Below are positions 33,864-49,555 of a DNA stretch of 64,000 bases, piece by piece. The notes beneath the pieces were generated by a model. That model did no database searches. It was given only the letters and a program-made list of their open reading frames with translations, and was not told the origin of the DNA. Position 1 is the stretch's first letter, and each line of letters opens with the position of its first letter. The translations under genes and the position numbers were made by a program. This stretch comes from RHKX01 sp963826475 (GTDB lineage: Bacteria; Actinomycetota; Thermoleophilia; Solirubrobacterales; 70-9): assembly GCA_963826475.1 (NCBI GenBank), contig CAWGXC010000001.1:1-64000 (forward strand). The letters are read 5' to 3'.

Positions 33864-34478
33864 CTAGGCATTGACTGTCCTGAGCACGGCCCGTGCCGGC
33901 GCGGCTTCCGCCCCGGCCAACGGCAGGGGCAGGCAGAGCAGCTCGTAGCCGCCGGGCTCGACTGCCTCAAGCCGGAGGCCTTCGAGGATGACGACGCCCG
34001 CTCGGAAGAGGACGAGATGGGTCTCGATGGGGTCGTCGAAGAGTTGGATCGAGACGTAATCGATCCCGATCAGCCGTATCCCATGACTGACGAGCCACTC
34101 CGCGCCCGAGGCGGTCAAGGCAGCGTAGTCGGGAGCGAATTCATCCTGGAGCTCGGGCCGAGCCGAGTTTGCGGTCCGCAGAAGCAGGCGCGTACAGCCC
34201 TCGGGCAGGTCAAGTGCACCGAGCACGCCGGCATCGATTGCCGGGGCCCCGGCCGTATCGGCGACGATCACCTCGCCGACACCGGATTCGAGCACGTACC
34301 CATCCATCGTCGGCGCTCCTCCGAGCATGTGGGCCGGCGCGTCGACGTGGGTGCCGGTGTGAACGTCGAGCTGGAGTGAGGTGACTTCAGCTGGATCGCC
34401 GGCTGCGAGCGCCTTCAATCGCTCGACGCGCGCCCCCGGGCTGCCGGGCCACGCGGGGGTGACCTCGCCGAGGGGCAT
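33864..34478 (-). CDS. cyclase-family metal-dependent hydrolase (kynurenine formamidase-like)
   Basis: The metal-binding signature LDVHTGTHVDAPAHML is diagnostic of the cyclase/formamidase superfamily, and IRLIGIDYVSIQ and VILEGLRL fit the core. Family members normally begin with a (L/I)(I/V)DIS segment. Here LIDIS is encoded just upstream of the ATG at 34478, in frame, with no ATG, GTG or TTG before it that is free of the preceding gene; only CTG/ATC codons are available. The real start may therefore be non-AUG or reinitiated after the GT2 stop at 34499. The role in a glycan operon is unclear; it may hydrolyse an amide or lactone intermediate. Confidence 0.72.
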   Translation of the reverse strand: MPLGEVTPAWPGSPGARVERLKALAAGDPAEVTSLQLDVHTGTHVDAPAHMLGGAPTMDGYVLESGVGEVIVADTAGAPAIDAGVLGALDLPEGCTRLLLRTANSARPELQDEFAPDYAALTASGAEWLVSHGIRLIGIDYVSIQLFDDPIETHLVLFRAGVVILEGLRLEAVEPGGYELLCLPLPLAGAEAAPARAVLRTVNA

Positions 34479-34498
34479 CGAGATGTCGATGAGCCGGC

Positions 34499-35449
34499 TC
34501 AGCTGCGTTCCACCAAGTTGTCGTAGTCGATCACCCTTCCGCTCGGACGCTCCTGGCTTGGGGGCGGCACTGGGGACGGGGGGTAGTAGAAGCGCCGCTT
34601 CAGGGCCTCAGTCACCGGGCCGCTCTGCGAAAAGCCCTTGAGGGTGCCGTAGAACTGGGCTGCTCGGAAGCTCACGATGTCCGTGAGGTGCGTCGATAGC
34701 TCTCGCCGTCGGCGCGCAGCGGCAAGGTCCCGAGCGATGTTGTCGACGCACAGCCTGAGCGCAGTGCCGCTGGTCAGGCTCTGCTCCGGGTAGATCACCT
34801 TGTGGGCGATTGCCTCGCGTCTATACCTGTTGATCACCTGCTTGAAGGACTCGTCGTGGACATGAATGACGGGGGCTTCCGCCACATAGGCGAGCAGGGA
34901 TCCGCGAGCGATGATCCGTTTGGCCCACGCAAGGTCTTCGAGTCCCGTCAGCGCTTCGTCATACGGCTGGTCATTCCAGAGACTGCGACGCACGGCTGCG
35001 TTTGCGTTGTTACAGAAGGGGTTCTCGCGCTCCTTTCGCGAGTGCAGTGGAAACCACTGCTCGAGCAGTCGACGCTCAGAGAAGCGCCCATTCGGCGGCA
35101 CGGTTTGACGACCGAAGGAGAGCCCGACGCGCTCGTCGGAAAGGGGCTCGATCAGGCGCTCGAGCCAGTCGTCGAGGATGGGGTAGACGTGGGCGGAGGC
35201 GAGGACGGCGACGTCGGCGTCGGTGGCCGCAATTCCCCGGTTCAGAGCGCGACCGAACGAGAACTCCTCACGATCGATCGGAACGTTGATGGCGCCGAAC
35301 GCCTCGGCGATCGAAACCGTCGCGTCCGTCGAACCGGAGTCGACGAGGATCACCTCGTCGGGAGTGACGGTCTGGTGCTGAATGCCCGTCAGCAGTCGGC
35401 CGATGTGCGCCTCCTCGTTGTAGGCGCGGATCACGATTGCCACTTTCAT
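34499..35449 (-). CDS. family 2 glycosyltransferase
   Basis: GT-A fold inverting enzyme: MKVAIVIRAYNEEAHIGRLLTGI, VILVDSGSTDATVSIA, ADVAVLASAHVYPI in place of the usual DxD region, and a later acidic LTGLEDLAWAKRII that could hold the catalytic base. The C-terminal helices (YRREAIAHKVIYPEQSL) resemble rhamnosyltransferase-type GT2 proteins. I use the ATG at 35449, since the upstream 16 codons do not fit the family. It is the second gene of the minus operon, after the sulfotransferase. Donor and acceptor are unknown. Confidence 0.85.
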   Translation of the reverse strand: MKVAIVIRAYNEEAHIGRLLTGIQHQTVTPDEVILVDSGSTDATVSIAEAFGAINVPIDREEFSFGRALNRGIAATDADVAVLASAHVYPILDDWLERLIEPLSDERVGLSFGRQTVPPNGRFSERRLLEQWFPLHSRKERENPFCNNANAAVRRSLWNDQPYDEALTGLEDLAWAKRIIARGSLLAYVAEAPVIHVHDESFKQVINRYRREAIAHKVIYPEQSLTSGTALRLCVDNIARDLAAARRRRELSTHLTDIVSFRAAQFYGTLKGFSQSGPVTEALKRRFYYPPSPVPPPSQERPSGRVIDYDNLVERS

Positions 35450-35550
35450 AGTTCGGATGTCCTCCCCCACCGGACCGCGCGTCAGGTCCAAGGCCACGGC
35501 TCAACAACGGGTTCAGGCTACTCGCCGAGTGAGTGGCCCTGCGTTGTGGA

Positions 35551-36381
35551 TCACCCTTGCGGGGCCAGTCCGGCCCGTACGAGCAGCGACCGCGATGCAG
35601 GAGTCAGCACCGAGCTCATCGCTTCATGGATTGCATTGACGTCCTCGGCATCGAGGTAATCGCGATAGCCACCGACGACCCCCCGGCGCACTCTCAGGGC
35701 GTCGGGGTCGGCCTGGTCGGATTTCTTGTCGGCAATTCCACCCCGAACTTCCATCTCCCTCATGTTGTCGAAGGAGGCGTAAGTGATTGCATCCCTGAGT
35801 AGGTCATCGTCCAGGCTGAGCCCAAGGTGCCGGCAAATCCGCCGCATCCCCGCCAGTGGGTCCTCCCGCAGTCGCTCGTAGCTTTCGACCAGATCGTCTT
35901 GGCCGAGTCCTGATGCCCAACCATTCCAGTATGCGGCGAGGGCCGGGGCGCCCTTGTCGGGCTGGACCACGAAGCGTTTCAGCCGGCGGCGCTCCTCCTC
36001 CGGCCCAAGCCCCCGGAGCTTTCGAACGCGGTGCGCAACGTGAAAGTAATAAGAGACGAGAACGTCGGCGGGCGAGCGCACGAGGAACACGGTCGGGGTC
36101 GATGCGAAGATTGCTTCGTCGTAAGGCAGGTGCGAGAACACGATGTAGGGGACGGATGGATCATCGCGGTGACGGTAGGTGTGTACGTCACGCCCGGCCC
36201 GCGGGTAGCTGGGGTCGAGATTCGGGAGCAGCCCGAAGACGTTGATGAGGTCTACCTCGGGCTCGAGCCCCAGTAGGCGGCTCATATACCTAGCGAGCGC
36301 CACTCGAATCCACGTCCGGCCACACTTCGGGTAAGAGCAGACGAAGGCGTCGATGGGCGGAATCCCGGGCGGAAGCTGCAC
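35551..36381 (-). CDS. PAPS-dependent sulfotransferase (PF00685-like)
   Basis: A cytosolic-type sulfotransferase fold of 276 aa: FVCSYPKCGRTWIRVAL (5'-phosphosulfate loop), VFLVRSPADVLVSYYFHV (3'-phosphate motif) and a C-terminal RRGVVGGYRDYL matching the RKGxxGDWK-type loop of PAPS enzymes. This is the most canonical of the five sulfotransferase-like domains here. The start is a GTG, and a TAGGCT box (complement of 36389-36394) ends 7 nt before it, so the transcript may be leaderless. It is the first gene of the minus-strand operon and is divergent from rpoB. Confidence 0.87.
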   Translation of the reverse strand: MQLPPGIPPIDAFVCSYPKCGRTWIRVALARYMSRLLGLEPEVDLINVFGLLPNLDPSYPRAGRDVHTYRHRDDPSVPYIVFSHLPYDEAIFASTPTVFLVRSPADVLVSYYFHVAHRVRKLRGLGPEEERRRLKRFVVQPDKGAPALAAYWNGWASGLGQDDLVESYERLREDPLAGMRRICRHLGLSLDDDLLRDAITYASFDNMREMEVRGGIADKKSDQADPDALRVRRGVVGGYRDYLDAEDVNAIHEAMSSVLTPASRSLLVRAGLAPQG

Positions 36382-36388
36382 CGTCCGG

Positions 36389-36394
36389 AGCCTA
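36389..36394 (-). promoter_or_regulatory. possible -10 box of the minus-strand glycan operon
   Basis: Reading on the minus strand, TAGGCT (TANNNT) stands seven bases before the GTG start of the sulfotransferase gene. That geometry is right for a leaderless transcript. No convincing -35 accompanies it. Confidence 0.3.
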
Positions 36395-36470
36395 GCGAGG
36401 GCGGGCGTGGCCGAGGTAGGCTCGACAAAGGGCTGTCTAGAGCCTTAAACCCGCCACGGAGCCGCCGCAC

Positions 36471-36500
36471 TTGAACCCCGCCGTGGCCCTTTGTTATATT
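36471..36500 (+). promoter_or_regulatory. promoter of rpoB-rpoC
   Basis: TTGAAC at 36471-36476 and TATATT at 36495-36500 with an 18-bp spacer form a near-consensus housekeeping promoter. The leader to the rpoB start is about 85 nt. This gives rpoBC its own transcription start independent of rplJL, which lies 35 kb away. Confidence 0.75.
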
Positions 36501-36591
36501 CAGCGGTCGCGCGTTGACTCCGCTCGTTGCCTGCTTGTCCGAGTCGCGCGCATTCTGACCACCCGCTAGACCCTTAGAGGAGTCGCCCGAC

Positions 36592-40116
<3,525 letters not shown>

Positions 40117-40121
40117 GGCAA

Positions 40122-40146
40122 GGGGGCGGGCCCAGCCCGCCTCCCC
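40122..40146 (+). promoter_or_regulatory. intercistronic hairpin between rpoB and rpoC
   Basis: GCGGGC at 40126-40131 pairs with GCCCGC at 40135-40140 around a CCA loop, and flanking GGGG and CCCC extend the stem. It has no T tract, so it more likely affects mRNA processing or stability than termination. Confidence 0.45.
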
Positions 40147-40195
40147 ATCAGCAGCAGGGACGAAACGATTTACGAGTAAGGCTAGGAGCCGCTAA

Positions 40196-44263
<4,068 letters not shown>

Positions 44264-44291
44264 TCCTCGGCGGTTCAGATGGATTGGGAGG

Positions 44292-44315
44292 CGGCCACCG
44301 AGAGGTGGCCGTTTC
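44292..44315 (+). terminator. intrinsic terminator of rpoBC
   Basis: An 8-bp perfect stem CGGCCACC/GGTGGCCG with a GAGA loop, followed by TTTCT, starts 29 nt after the rpoC stop. Confidence 0.8.
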
Positions 44316-44408
44316 TCGTCGTGGGGTGGGGGAGGGGCCTGCGGGTGGGGGGCGAGTGGCCGGCGACGCTTTCTCGTCGGGGCCGCGCGCGGCGGGTCGG
44401 CTTGCGGT

Positions 44409-44451
44409 GAGGGTCGAGTTTGTGTCGCTTACCGACGAAAAGTCGCCCCTC
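44409..44451. repeat. dispersed palindromic repeat, copy 1
   Basis: Two 19-nt arms (44409-44427 and 44433-44451) around a central CTTAC match as an imperfect palindrome at 15 of 19 positions. The element shares sequence with copies at 45480 and 53503. It supplies the last codons and the stop of the DUF559 gene on the minus strand. Confidence 0.8.
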
Positions 44452-45376
44452 GCTCGCCCGGCGCGGCGAGAAGTCGCTCCTGCTGAGCGAGCAGGAGGCG
44501 GACGTGCCGCGCCGCCCGCGCGGGGGCAAGCACGATCTGCGCCCAGCGCAGGCGCTGCACGCGCCACCCGGCGAGGGCCAGCGCCTCGTCCTTGAGCGCA
44601 TCCCCGGTTGCCGTGACCGGGTTGTCGTGCCAGCGGCTGTCGCACTCGATGATCAGGCGCTGAGCCGGCCAGACGCAGTCGCACTCGTAGGCCTCGCCCT
44701 CGGTGGGGATCACCTGGTTCATGCGGGGGCATTCGATCCCCGCGTCCCGACACAGCTCGTACATCAGGATCTCGAGCAGGCTGCGGGTGAACTCGGGGAT
44801 CGGCTTGTGGCCGACGAGGAGGTCGCGGAGGCGCCGGGTACCGCGGCACCCGGAATGCCGATCGAGGAGAACGAGGACGTCCGCGACATCGAGCAACCCG
44901 CGGCCTCCCGCCTCCTTGATCGCGAACTTGAGCACCCCGGGCCTCGTTGCGGCGATGTCGAGGAGGGCGCGGCTCGGGCTCGTGCAGGGGATGCCCTCGA
45001 AGACGCCGACCTCGCCCGGCCCGAGCCGAGCGCGGTGAATGTGGACCGACCCATGCTTGCGGCCCGCGTGGGTTGGAACGGTCACATCGATGGGGCCGCG
45101 GCGGGGTCTGAGAATCCCGAGGTGCTCGCAGTCGGAGCTGTGGGAGAGGACGGCGGACGGGCCGCAGGCGAGGGTGGCGGCGAGCCGGTGCGCGCGGAGG
45201 TCAATGGGTACGTGGCCCACGGCGAAGACTCCGCGATGGAGGGAGAAGAGGTGGCCTTTGGCGGCGGCCCGGGCGATGGCGCTCCGGGAGAAGCCGCACT
45301 CGATCAGCTGGGCGACCGTCGCGACCCCGTATTGCGATCGGGCCGTCTCGGCCGCGGCGATCCAGCGTGGGTCCAT
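44429..45376 (-). CDS. AbiEi-like N-terminal domain with DUF559 endonuclease-like domain
   Basis: The N-terminal part (VATVAQLIECGFSRSAIARAAAKGHLFSLHRGVFAVGH) resembles the winged-helix type of AbiEi antitoxins. The C-terminal part (AYECDCVWPAQRLIIECDSRWHDNPVTATGDALKDEALALAGWRVQRLRW) matches DUF559, a Vsr-like PD-(D/E)xK fold. Such proteins are common in actinobacteria; their function is not established. I place the start at the Met 45376; the frame is open to 45436. It lies between two copies of a palindromic repeat and has no obvious partner toxin. Confidence 0.72.
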   Translation of the reverse strand: MDPRWIAAAETARSQYGVATVAQLIECGFSRSAIARAAAKGHLFSLHRGVFAVGHVPIDLRAHRLAATLACGPSAVLSHSSDCEHLGILRPRRGPIDVTVPTHAGRKHGSVHIHRARLGPGEVGVFEGIPCTSPSRALLDIAATRPGVLKFAIKEAGGRGLLDVADVLVLLDRHSGCRGTRRLRDLLVGHKPIPEFTRSLLEILMYELCRDAGIECPRMNQVIPTEGEAYECDCVWPAQRLIIECDSRWHDNPVTATGDALKDEALALAGWRVQRLRWAQIVLAPARAARHVRLLLAQQERLLAAPGERGATFRR

Positions 45377-45479
45377 GCATCGATGGTGGGGCCAATCCAC
45401 CGACGAGTTGGGCAACGAATGGGTCGGGCGCCGCACCGATCCGTGCCGATTGGCCCCAGTCTGATCAGGCGGCCACGGC

Positions 45480-45522
45480 GAGGGTCGAGTTTGAGTCGAT
45501 TACCGACTCAAAGTCGACCCTC
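45480..45522. repeat. dispersed palindromic repeat, copy 2
   Basis: The best copy: 19-nt arms at 45480-45498 and 45504-45522 are complementary at 18 of 19 positions around ATTAC. It lies 38 nt past the stop of the converging membrane-protein gene (minus strand) and about 100 nt upstream of the DUF559 gene, so DUF559 is bracketed by copies 1 and 2. Confidence 0.85.
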
Positions 45523-45559
45523 ACCCGACGGATAGGTTGCCGGTCGGCGAGCGGGGCGG

Positions 45560-45877
45560 TTAGCGCCGGTGCTCTTCCGCTGACCCGAAAGCGATCCGCG
45601 GATACTGCGGCCGACGCGCGACGCGCAGGCCGCCACCCTCCGACTCGGGACACGGGAGCGGCAGCGAGCCGGGCGCGTGCGGGCCACGACGAGGTCCGCG
45701 CGGGCGCTTCGGCTCGCGCCGGAAGTCGCGGTTCTCGGAGGAGCCGCCTTCGTCCTCGACGGCCTCTGCGGGGTCGGGCTCGTTGCGGACGGCGTGCCAG
45801 ATCAGCCACGCGCCGGCGCACACGGGAATCTTCAGGATCAGACCCATGAAGATGAACATTTCCAGCCCTGAGCTCAT
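45560..45877 (-). CDS. small single-pass membrane protein
   Basis: From the ATG at 45877, with GAAGG just upstream, the product has 105 aa. One N-terminal helix (LEMFIFMGLILKIPVCAGAWLIWHAV) is followed by a charged, Arg/Pro-rich cytoplasmic tail (REPKRPRGPRRGPHAPGS). It starts 15 nt after the HAD gene stop on the same strand, so they are likely one transcript. The family is not recognised. Confidence 0.6.
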   Translation of the reverse strand: MSSGLEMFIFMGLILKIPVCAGAWLIWHAVRNEPDPAEAVEDEGGSSENRDFRREPKRPRGPRRGPHAPGSLPLPCPESEGGGLRVARRPQYPRIAFGSAEEHRR

Positions 45878-45891
45878 GCCTTCGCCGCAGT

Positions 45892-46392
45892 CTAGCCAGC
45901 GCCGTTGCGCGCCCACCTGATCAGCGTCTCGACGTCGGAGTCCTGGAGGCCCTCGGTGGAGACGGTCGGGACGAGCAGCGTGGGCTCGGCCCGGTCGTTT
46001 GCCCACTGGTGGCAGCTGTCGTCGAAGGAGTCGTCGATCCACGCGAGCCGGCGACCGCCGGCGTAATTGCTGAGCGGGCCGAGCTTCCAGTGGGCGGTGC
46101 CGAACTTCGCGTCGTTGCCGAAGTGGATGACCGGCAGCCGCTGCAGCCCGAGCAGGTGGAGCAGGTAATCGTTGGCCCGGTCCTCCCAGCCGGTCGCCCA
46201 GACCAGGTCGTAATACGGGGTGAGGCGCTGCAGCCGCTCGCCGACCTCAGCCGAGATGCAATGCGCCATCCCGTCGATCAGCTGGAACCTGCAGGGAGCA
46301 TGCTCGACCGGGCCCTCGAACCCGAAGAGGCTGATGACGCCATCGACGTCGACGGCCAGGATCGGCCGCTCAGTTGCTTGCACCGAGCCCAT
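45892..46392 (-). CDS. HAD-superfamily hydrolase-like protein
   Basis: Motif I is ILAVDVDGVISLFG with the nucleophile and acid/base Asp pair. VWATGWEDRANDYL fits motif II (Thr), and LAWIDDSFDDSCHQWA carries the late acidic pair of motif IV. About 166 aa is short, so the cap domain is minimal. The substrate is unknown. The start at 46392 is the first Met before the conserved strand; an upstream Met at 46473 would overlap rpsL on the other strand. It is divergent from rpsL across about 75 bp. Confidence 0.75.
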   Translation of the reverse strand: MGSVQATERPILAVDVDGVISLFGFEGPVEHAPCRFQLIDGMAHCISAEVGERLQRLTPYYDLVWATGWEDRANDYLLHLLGLQRLPVIHFGNDAKFGTAHWKLGPLSNYAGGRRLAWIDDSFDDSCHQWANDRAEPTLLVPTVSTEGLQDSDVETLIRWARNGAG

Positions 46393-46451
46393 GCGCGCAG
46401 GATATTCAGGTGGCGGCACGGGCTTCACCGGCGCTGGTGACGCCGGACCGC

Positions 46452-46457
46452 TACCAT
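46452..46457 (+). promoter_or_regulatory. -10 box of a probably leaderless rpsL transcript
   Basis: TACCAT (TANNNT) ends 9 nt before the rpsL ATG. There is no ribosome-binding site between it and the start codon, so transcription would begin at or within a few bases of the ATG. No good -35 box is seen at the standard distance. Confidence 0.4.
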
Positions 46458-46466
46458 GCGCCGTCG

Positions 46467-46862
<396 letters not shown>

Positions 46863-46871
46863 CCCTTTCTC

Positions 46872-47339
46872 ATGAGACGTAACCGTGCCGCCACCCGTGT
46901 CCTTGCGCCCGATTCGCGCTACCGCAGCCGTCTCGTGCAGCAGGTCACCAACAAGGTGATGCTCCACGGCAAGAAGTCCACCGCCGAGCGGATCGTCTAC
47001 GACGCGCTTGCCGTCGTCGGCGAGCGCACCGGTCGTACTCCCACCGACGTCCTCGACGACGCCATCCGCGAGCTCACCCCGGTCCTCGAGGTCAAGTCCC
47101 GCCGCGTCGGTGGCGCCACCTATCAGGTCCCGGTCGAGGTTCCCCAGCGCCGCGCGAAGACCCTCGCGGTTCGTTGGCTCGTCAACTTCGCCCGCAACCG
47201 CAACGAGAAGTCGATGTCAGAGCGCCTCGCTCGCGAGATCATGGACGCCAGCTCCCAGCAGGGCGGCGCCTACAAGCGCAAGGACGACATCTACCGCATG
47301 GCGCAGGCCAACAAAGCCTTCGCCCACTACCGCTGGTAA
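46872..47339 (+). CDS. rpsG: 30S ribosomal protein S7
   Basis: Primary 16S-binding protein of the head, 155 aa. MRRNRAATRVLAPDSRYRSRLVQQVTNKVM, the conserved VKSRRVGGATYQVPVEV and TLAVRWLVNFARNR identify it. Only 9 nt separate it from rpsL, with no clear ribosome-binding site. In most bacteria fusA follows directly; here about 9 kb of glycan genes intervene. The 213-bp space after it (47340-47552) holds only a weak hairpin (GAGCC/GGCTC near 47352-47364). Confidence 0.97.
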   Translation: MRRNRAATRVLAPDSRYRSRLVQQVTNKVMLHGKKSTAERIVYDALAVVGERTGRTPTDVLDDAIRELTPVLEVKSRRVGGATYQVPVEVPQRRAKTLAVRWLVNFARNRNEKSMSERLAREIMDASSQQGGAYKRKDDIYRMAQANKAFAHYRW

Positions 47340-47552
47340 ACGGCGGACTGAGAGCCGCCGGCTCGGCGTCCTCGTCGGCTCACTGCCCTTCGGCAGCATC
47401 GCCTCCTCTTCCTTGATTCGGCGTCTCTCCGACTCGCCACCCATCGGCATTCGTCGGCTCTGCAGCTGATCACCCTGTTCATCGTTCTGCGAAGGTCTCC
47501 GCACGGCGATCGCCATGGGGGCGCGCATCACCTACAGAATTGAGTTCGTTCA

Positions 47553-48728
47553 TTGCCGAGGCCAGACGGAAAGCACGGGGACTCCCGCCTACGCATCCAG
47601 TTCGTCGCAGGCAGGCTTGCGGAGCGGTTCGGCGGCCCCCAACGTTCGATTCGGGACATGGCGAGTGCGCTTGCGGAGCGCGGCCATCACGTCTCCGTAA
47701 TCGGGATCGGCGATCGAGGTGCCTCCGAGGACGCGGCGTTCCCGGGCGGAGTCGAGTGGGAGACCCCGGGCCTGAGCGAGCGCCGTGGCGCCACGTTGGC
47801 GCTACGGGAAAGGCTGACGGAGCTCGTTCCCGCCGCCGACATCGTCCACATCCAGGGCATTTACTCACTGCCGGGGTCCCTGGCCGCCGCCAGCGCGGAC
47901 CGGTTCGCCAAGCCTTACGTCGTCCATCTGCATGGAGCCGTCACCGATTACCACTACAGCCGCAAGAGATGGAAGAAGTCGCCTTACGAGAACCTGGTGC
48001 TCCGCCGACAGCTGAACAGAGCGACGGCCGTGATCGCCATGACTGATTCCGAACGACGGCAGGCCCGAGCCAACCTGGGGCTCGAGAACGTTGCGGTGGT
48101 GGCTCCCATCATTGCCGCACCGATGAGGGGCGACGCTCTCGACGGCTCCGAGATCCGCGCCGCGAGCCCATCTATGGTCGGCCGCACGCTGGTGACCTTC
48201 ATGGGCCGGATCACGGAGAAGAAGGACGTACCGTTGTTGATGGACGCATTCGCGCTACTGCCTCCGAGTCTCGATGCGCACCTCCTGATCGCGGGGCCGG
48301 CGGATTCCGCCGGGCGAATCCGGGGACTTCAGCGTCGCGCACGCGCCCTCCGCATAACCGATCGCGTCAGCTTTCTCGGCATGGTCAGGGGCCGGGCCAA
48401 GGAGTGGCTCCTCGCAAGCTCAAACGCATTCGTGCTTCCATCCCGCGACGAAAGCTTCGGCCTGGCGGTGGCAGAGGCAATGGCACACGGGACGCCCGTG
48501 GTGATCAGCCCCGAGGTGGGACTGGTCGAGTACCTGAACGGCGACGGGCTCGGTTACATCGCGGATCGCTCGCCGGGCGAAACCGCCCGTGCCATCGAAG
48601 CGGCGGTTCGCGAGCCGAGCTCTCAGCGCGCTCGGCGTCAGCGATTCACGCTCGAGACCTTCTCGCCCGGCGCCTTCGCGGAGCGTACGGAGAGGCTCTA
48701 CCAGGAGGCCATTCGATCGCGCCGATGA
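47553..48728 (+). CDS. family 4 glycosyltransferase
   Basis: Retaining GT-B enzyme: N-terminal IQFVAGRLAERFGGPQRSIRDMASALAERGHHVSVI, a donor-binding C-terminal lobe with LVTFMGRITEKKDVPLLMDAFALLP, DRVSFLGMV and the E(x7)E motif PSRDESFGLAVAEAMAHGTPVV. The frame opens at a TTG at 47553, which I take as the start with reservation; a later start near the LRIQFVAG strand is possible. It overlaps the DUF115 gene by 4 bp (ATGA), making the start of a three-gene unit inserted between rpsG and fusA. Confidence 0.85.
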   Translation: MPRPDGKHGDSRLRIQFVAGRLAERFGGPQRSIRDMASALAERGHHVSVIGIGDRGASEDAAFPGGVEWETPGLSERRGATLALRERLTELVPAADIVHIQGIYSLPGSLAAASADRFAKPYVVHLHGAVTDYHYSRKRWKKSPYENLVLRRQLNRATAVIAMTDSERRQARANLGLENVAVVAPIIAAPMRGDALDGSEIRAASPSMVGRTLVTFMGRITEKKDVPLLMDAFALLPPSLDAHLLIAGPADSAGRIRGLQRRARALRITDRVSFLGMVRGRAKEWLLASSNAFVLPSRDESFGLAVAEAMAHGTPVVISPEVGLVEYLNGDGLGYIADRSPGETARAIEAAVREPSSQRARRQRFTLETFSPGAFAERTERLYQEAIRSRR

Positions 48729-49555
48729 ACGAGGGAGAAAGGTCGAGGACATACCTTGCGTTCAAGCACATTGCGTATGCCGGCCTCGGGCCGGAGCGCG
48801 CCTTCGGTGTGGCGGCGCGGATGCGCGATGCGCGATCGGCCGTGGAATATCGGCTGCGTGCCGACGGCCGCCGATCGCGCGCCCGACTGAAGTCCTTCCG
48901 CAACCGGTTCTCCGGTGAGCGCTGCTTCATCGTCGGCAGCGGGCCGAGCCTGCTGCGCCAGGATCTGACGAGGCTCCGAGGTGAGCACGTGCTCAGCCTC
49001 AATCGCGGGTACCTCATTCTCGACGAGCTGAACCTCAGACCAACCTTTCACGTCTGCGTCAACGATCTTCTGGCGAGTCAGCTCGTCAAGGATCTGACCG
49101 CGGTGAAGGCGACGAAACTGTACTCGTGGTCTACCCGGCGCCATTTCGCGGGCGCGGACGACGACCTGGTGTTCGTGCGGACCATGGACAGAATCCACTT
49201 CTCACGGAATCCGTCCCGTGGAGTATGGGAGGGATCCACCGTCACCTTCGTGGCCCTGCAGCTCGCCTTCTACTTCGGATTCGACCCCGTGGTTCTGATC
49301 GGGGTGGATCATCACTTCACCACGCCGGGATCACCCAACGAGGTGATTACGCAGAGCGAGGACGACCGTGACCATTTCAGCCCCCACTACATGCATCCCG
49401 GCATGAGATGGCAGCTCCCCGACCTCGCGCGATCGGAGCTTGCGTATGGCATGGCCAGGACCGCGTACGAAGGCGTCGAACGAAGCGTCTTGGACGCGAC
49501 TCACGGCGGCAAGCTGGAAGTCTTCGACAAGGTTGATTTTGACTCGCTGTTCTGA
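48725..49555 (+). CDS. DUF115/MptE-like (GT42-related) protein
   Basis: A 276-aa single-domain protein with RCFIVGSGPSLLRQDLTRLRGEHVLSLNRGYLILDELNLRPTFHVCVND, the GxGPSL signature of the DUF115 family that also resembles GT42 sialyltransferases. VVLIGVDHHFTTPG and PHYMHPGMRW follow, with HP in the position of the second conserved block. This is a stand-alone version of the N-terminal domain found in both giant proteins. It sits between two glycosyltransferase genes with coupled translation, supporting a role in glycan assembly. The donor is not known. Confidence 0.72.
   Translation: MNEGERSRTYLAFKHIAYAGLGPERAFGVAARMRDARSAVEYRLRADGRRSRARLKSFRNRFSGERCFIVGSGPSLLRQDLTRLRGEHVLSLNRGYLILDELNLRPTFHVCVNDLLASQLVKDLTAVKATKLYSWSTRRHFAGADDDLVFVRTMDRIHFSRNPSRGVWEGSTVTFVALQLAFYFGFDPVVLIGVDHHFTTPGSPNEVITQSEDDRDHFSPHYMHPGMRWQLPDLARSELAYGMARTAYEGVERSVLDATHGGKLEVFDKVDFDSLF

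Noticed and set aside
44275..44601. Small minus-strand frame at the end of the DUF559 gene
   Set aside because: It overlaps the DUF559 gene in another frame and the palindromic repeat, and its product is Arg-rich without a fold signal.
47340..47552. Possible tRNA or small RNA between rpsG and the GT4 gene
   Set aside because: No cloverleaf, CCA end or T-loop motif could be read; only a weak short hairpin is present.
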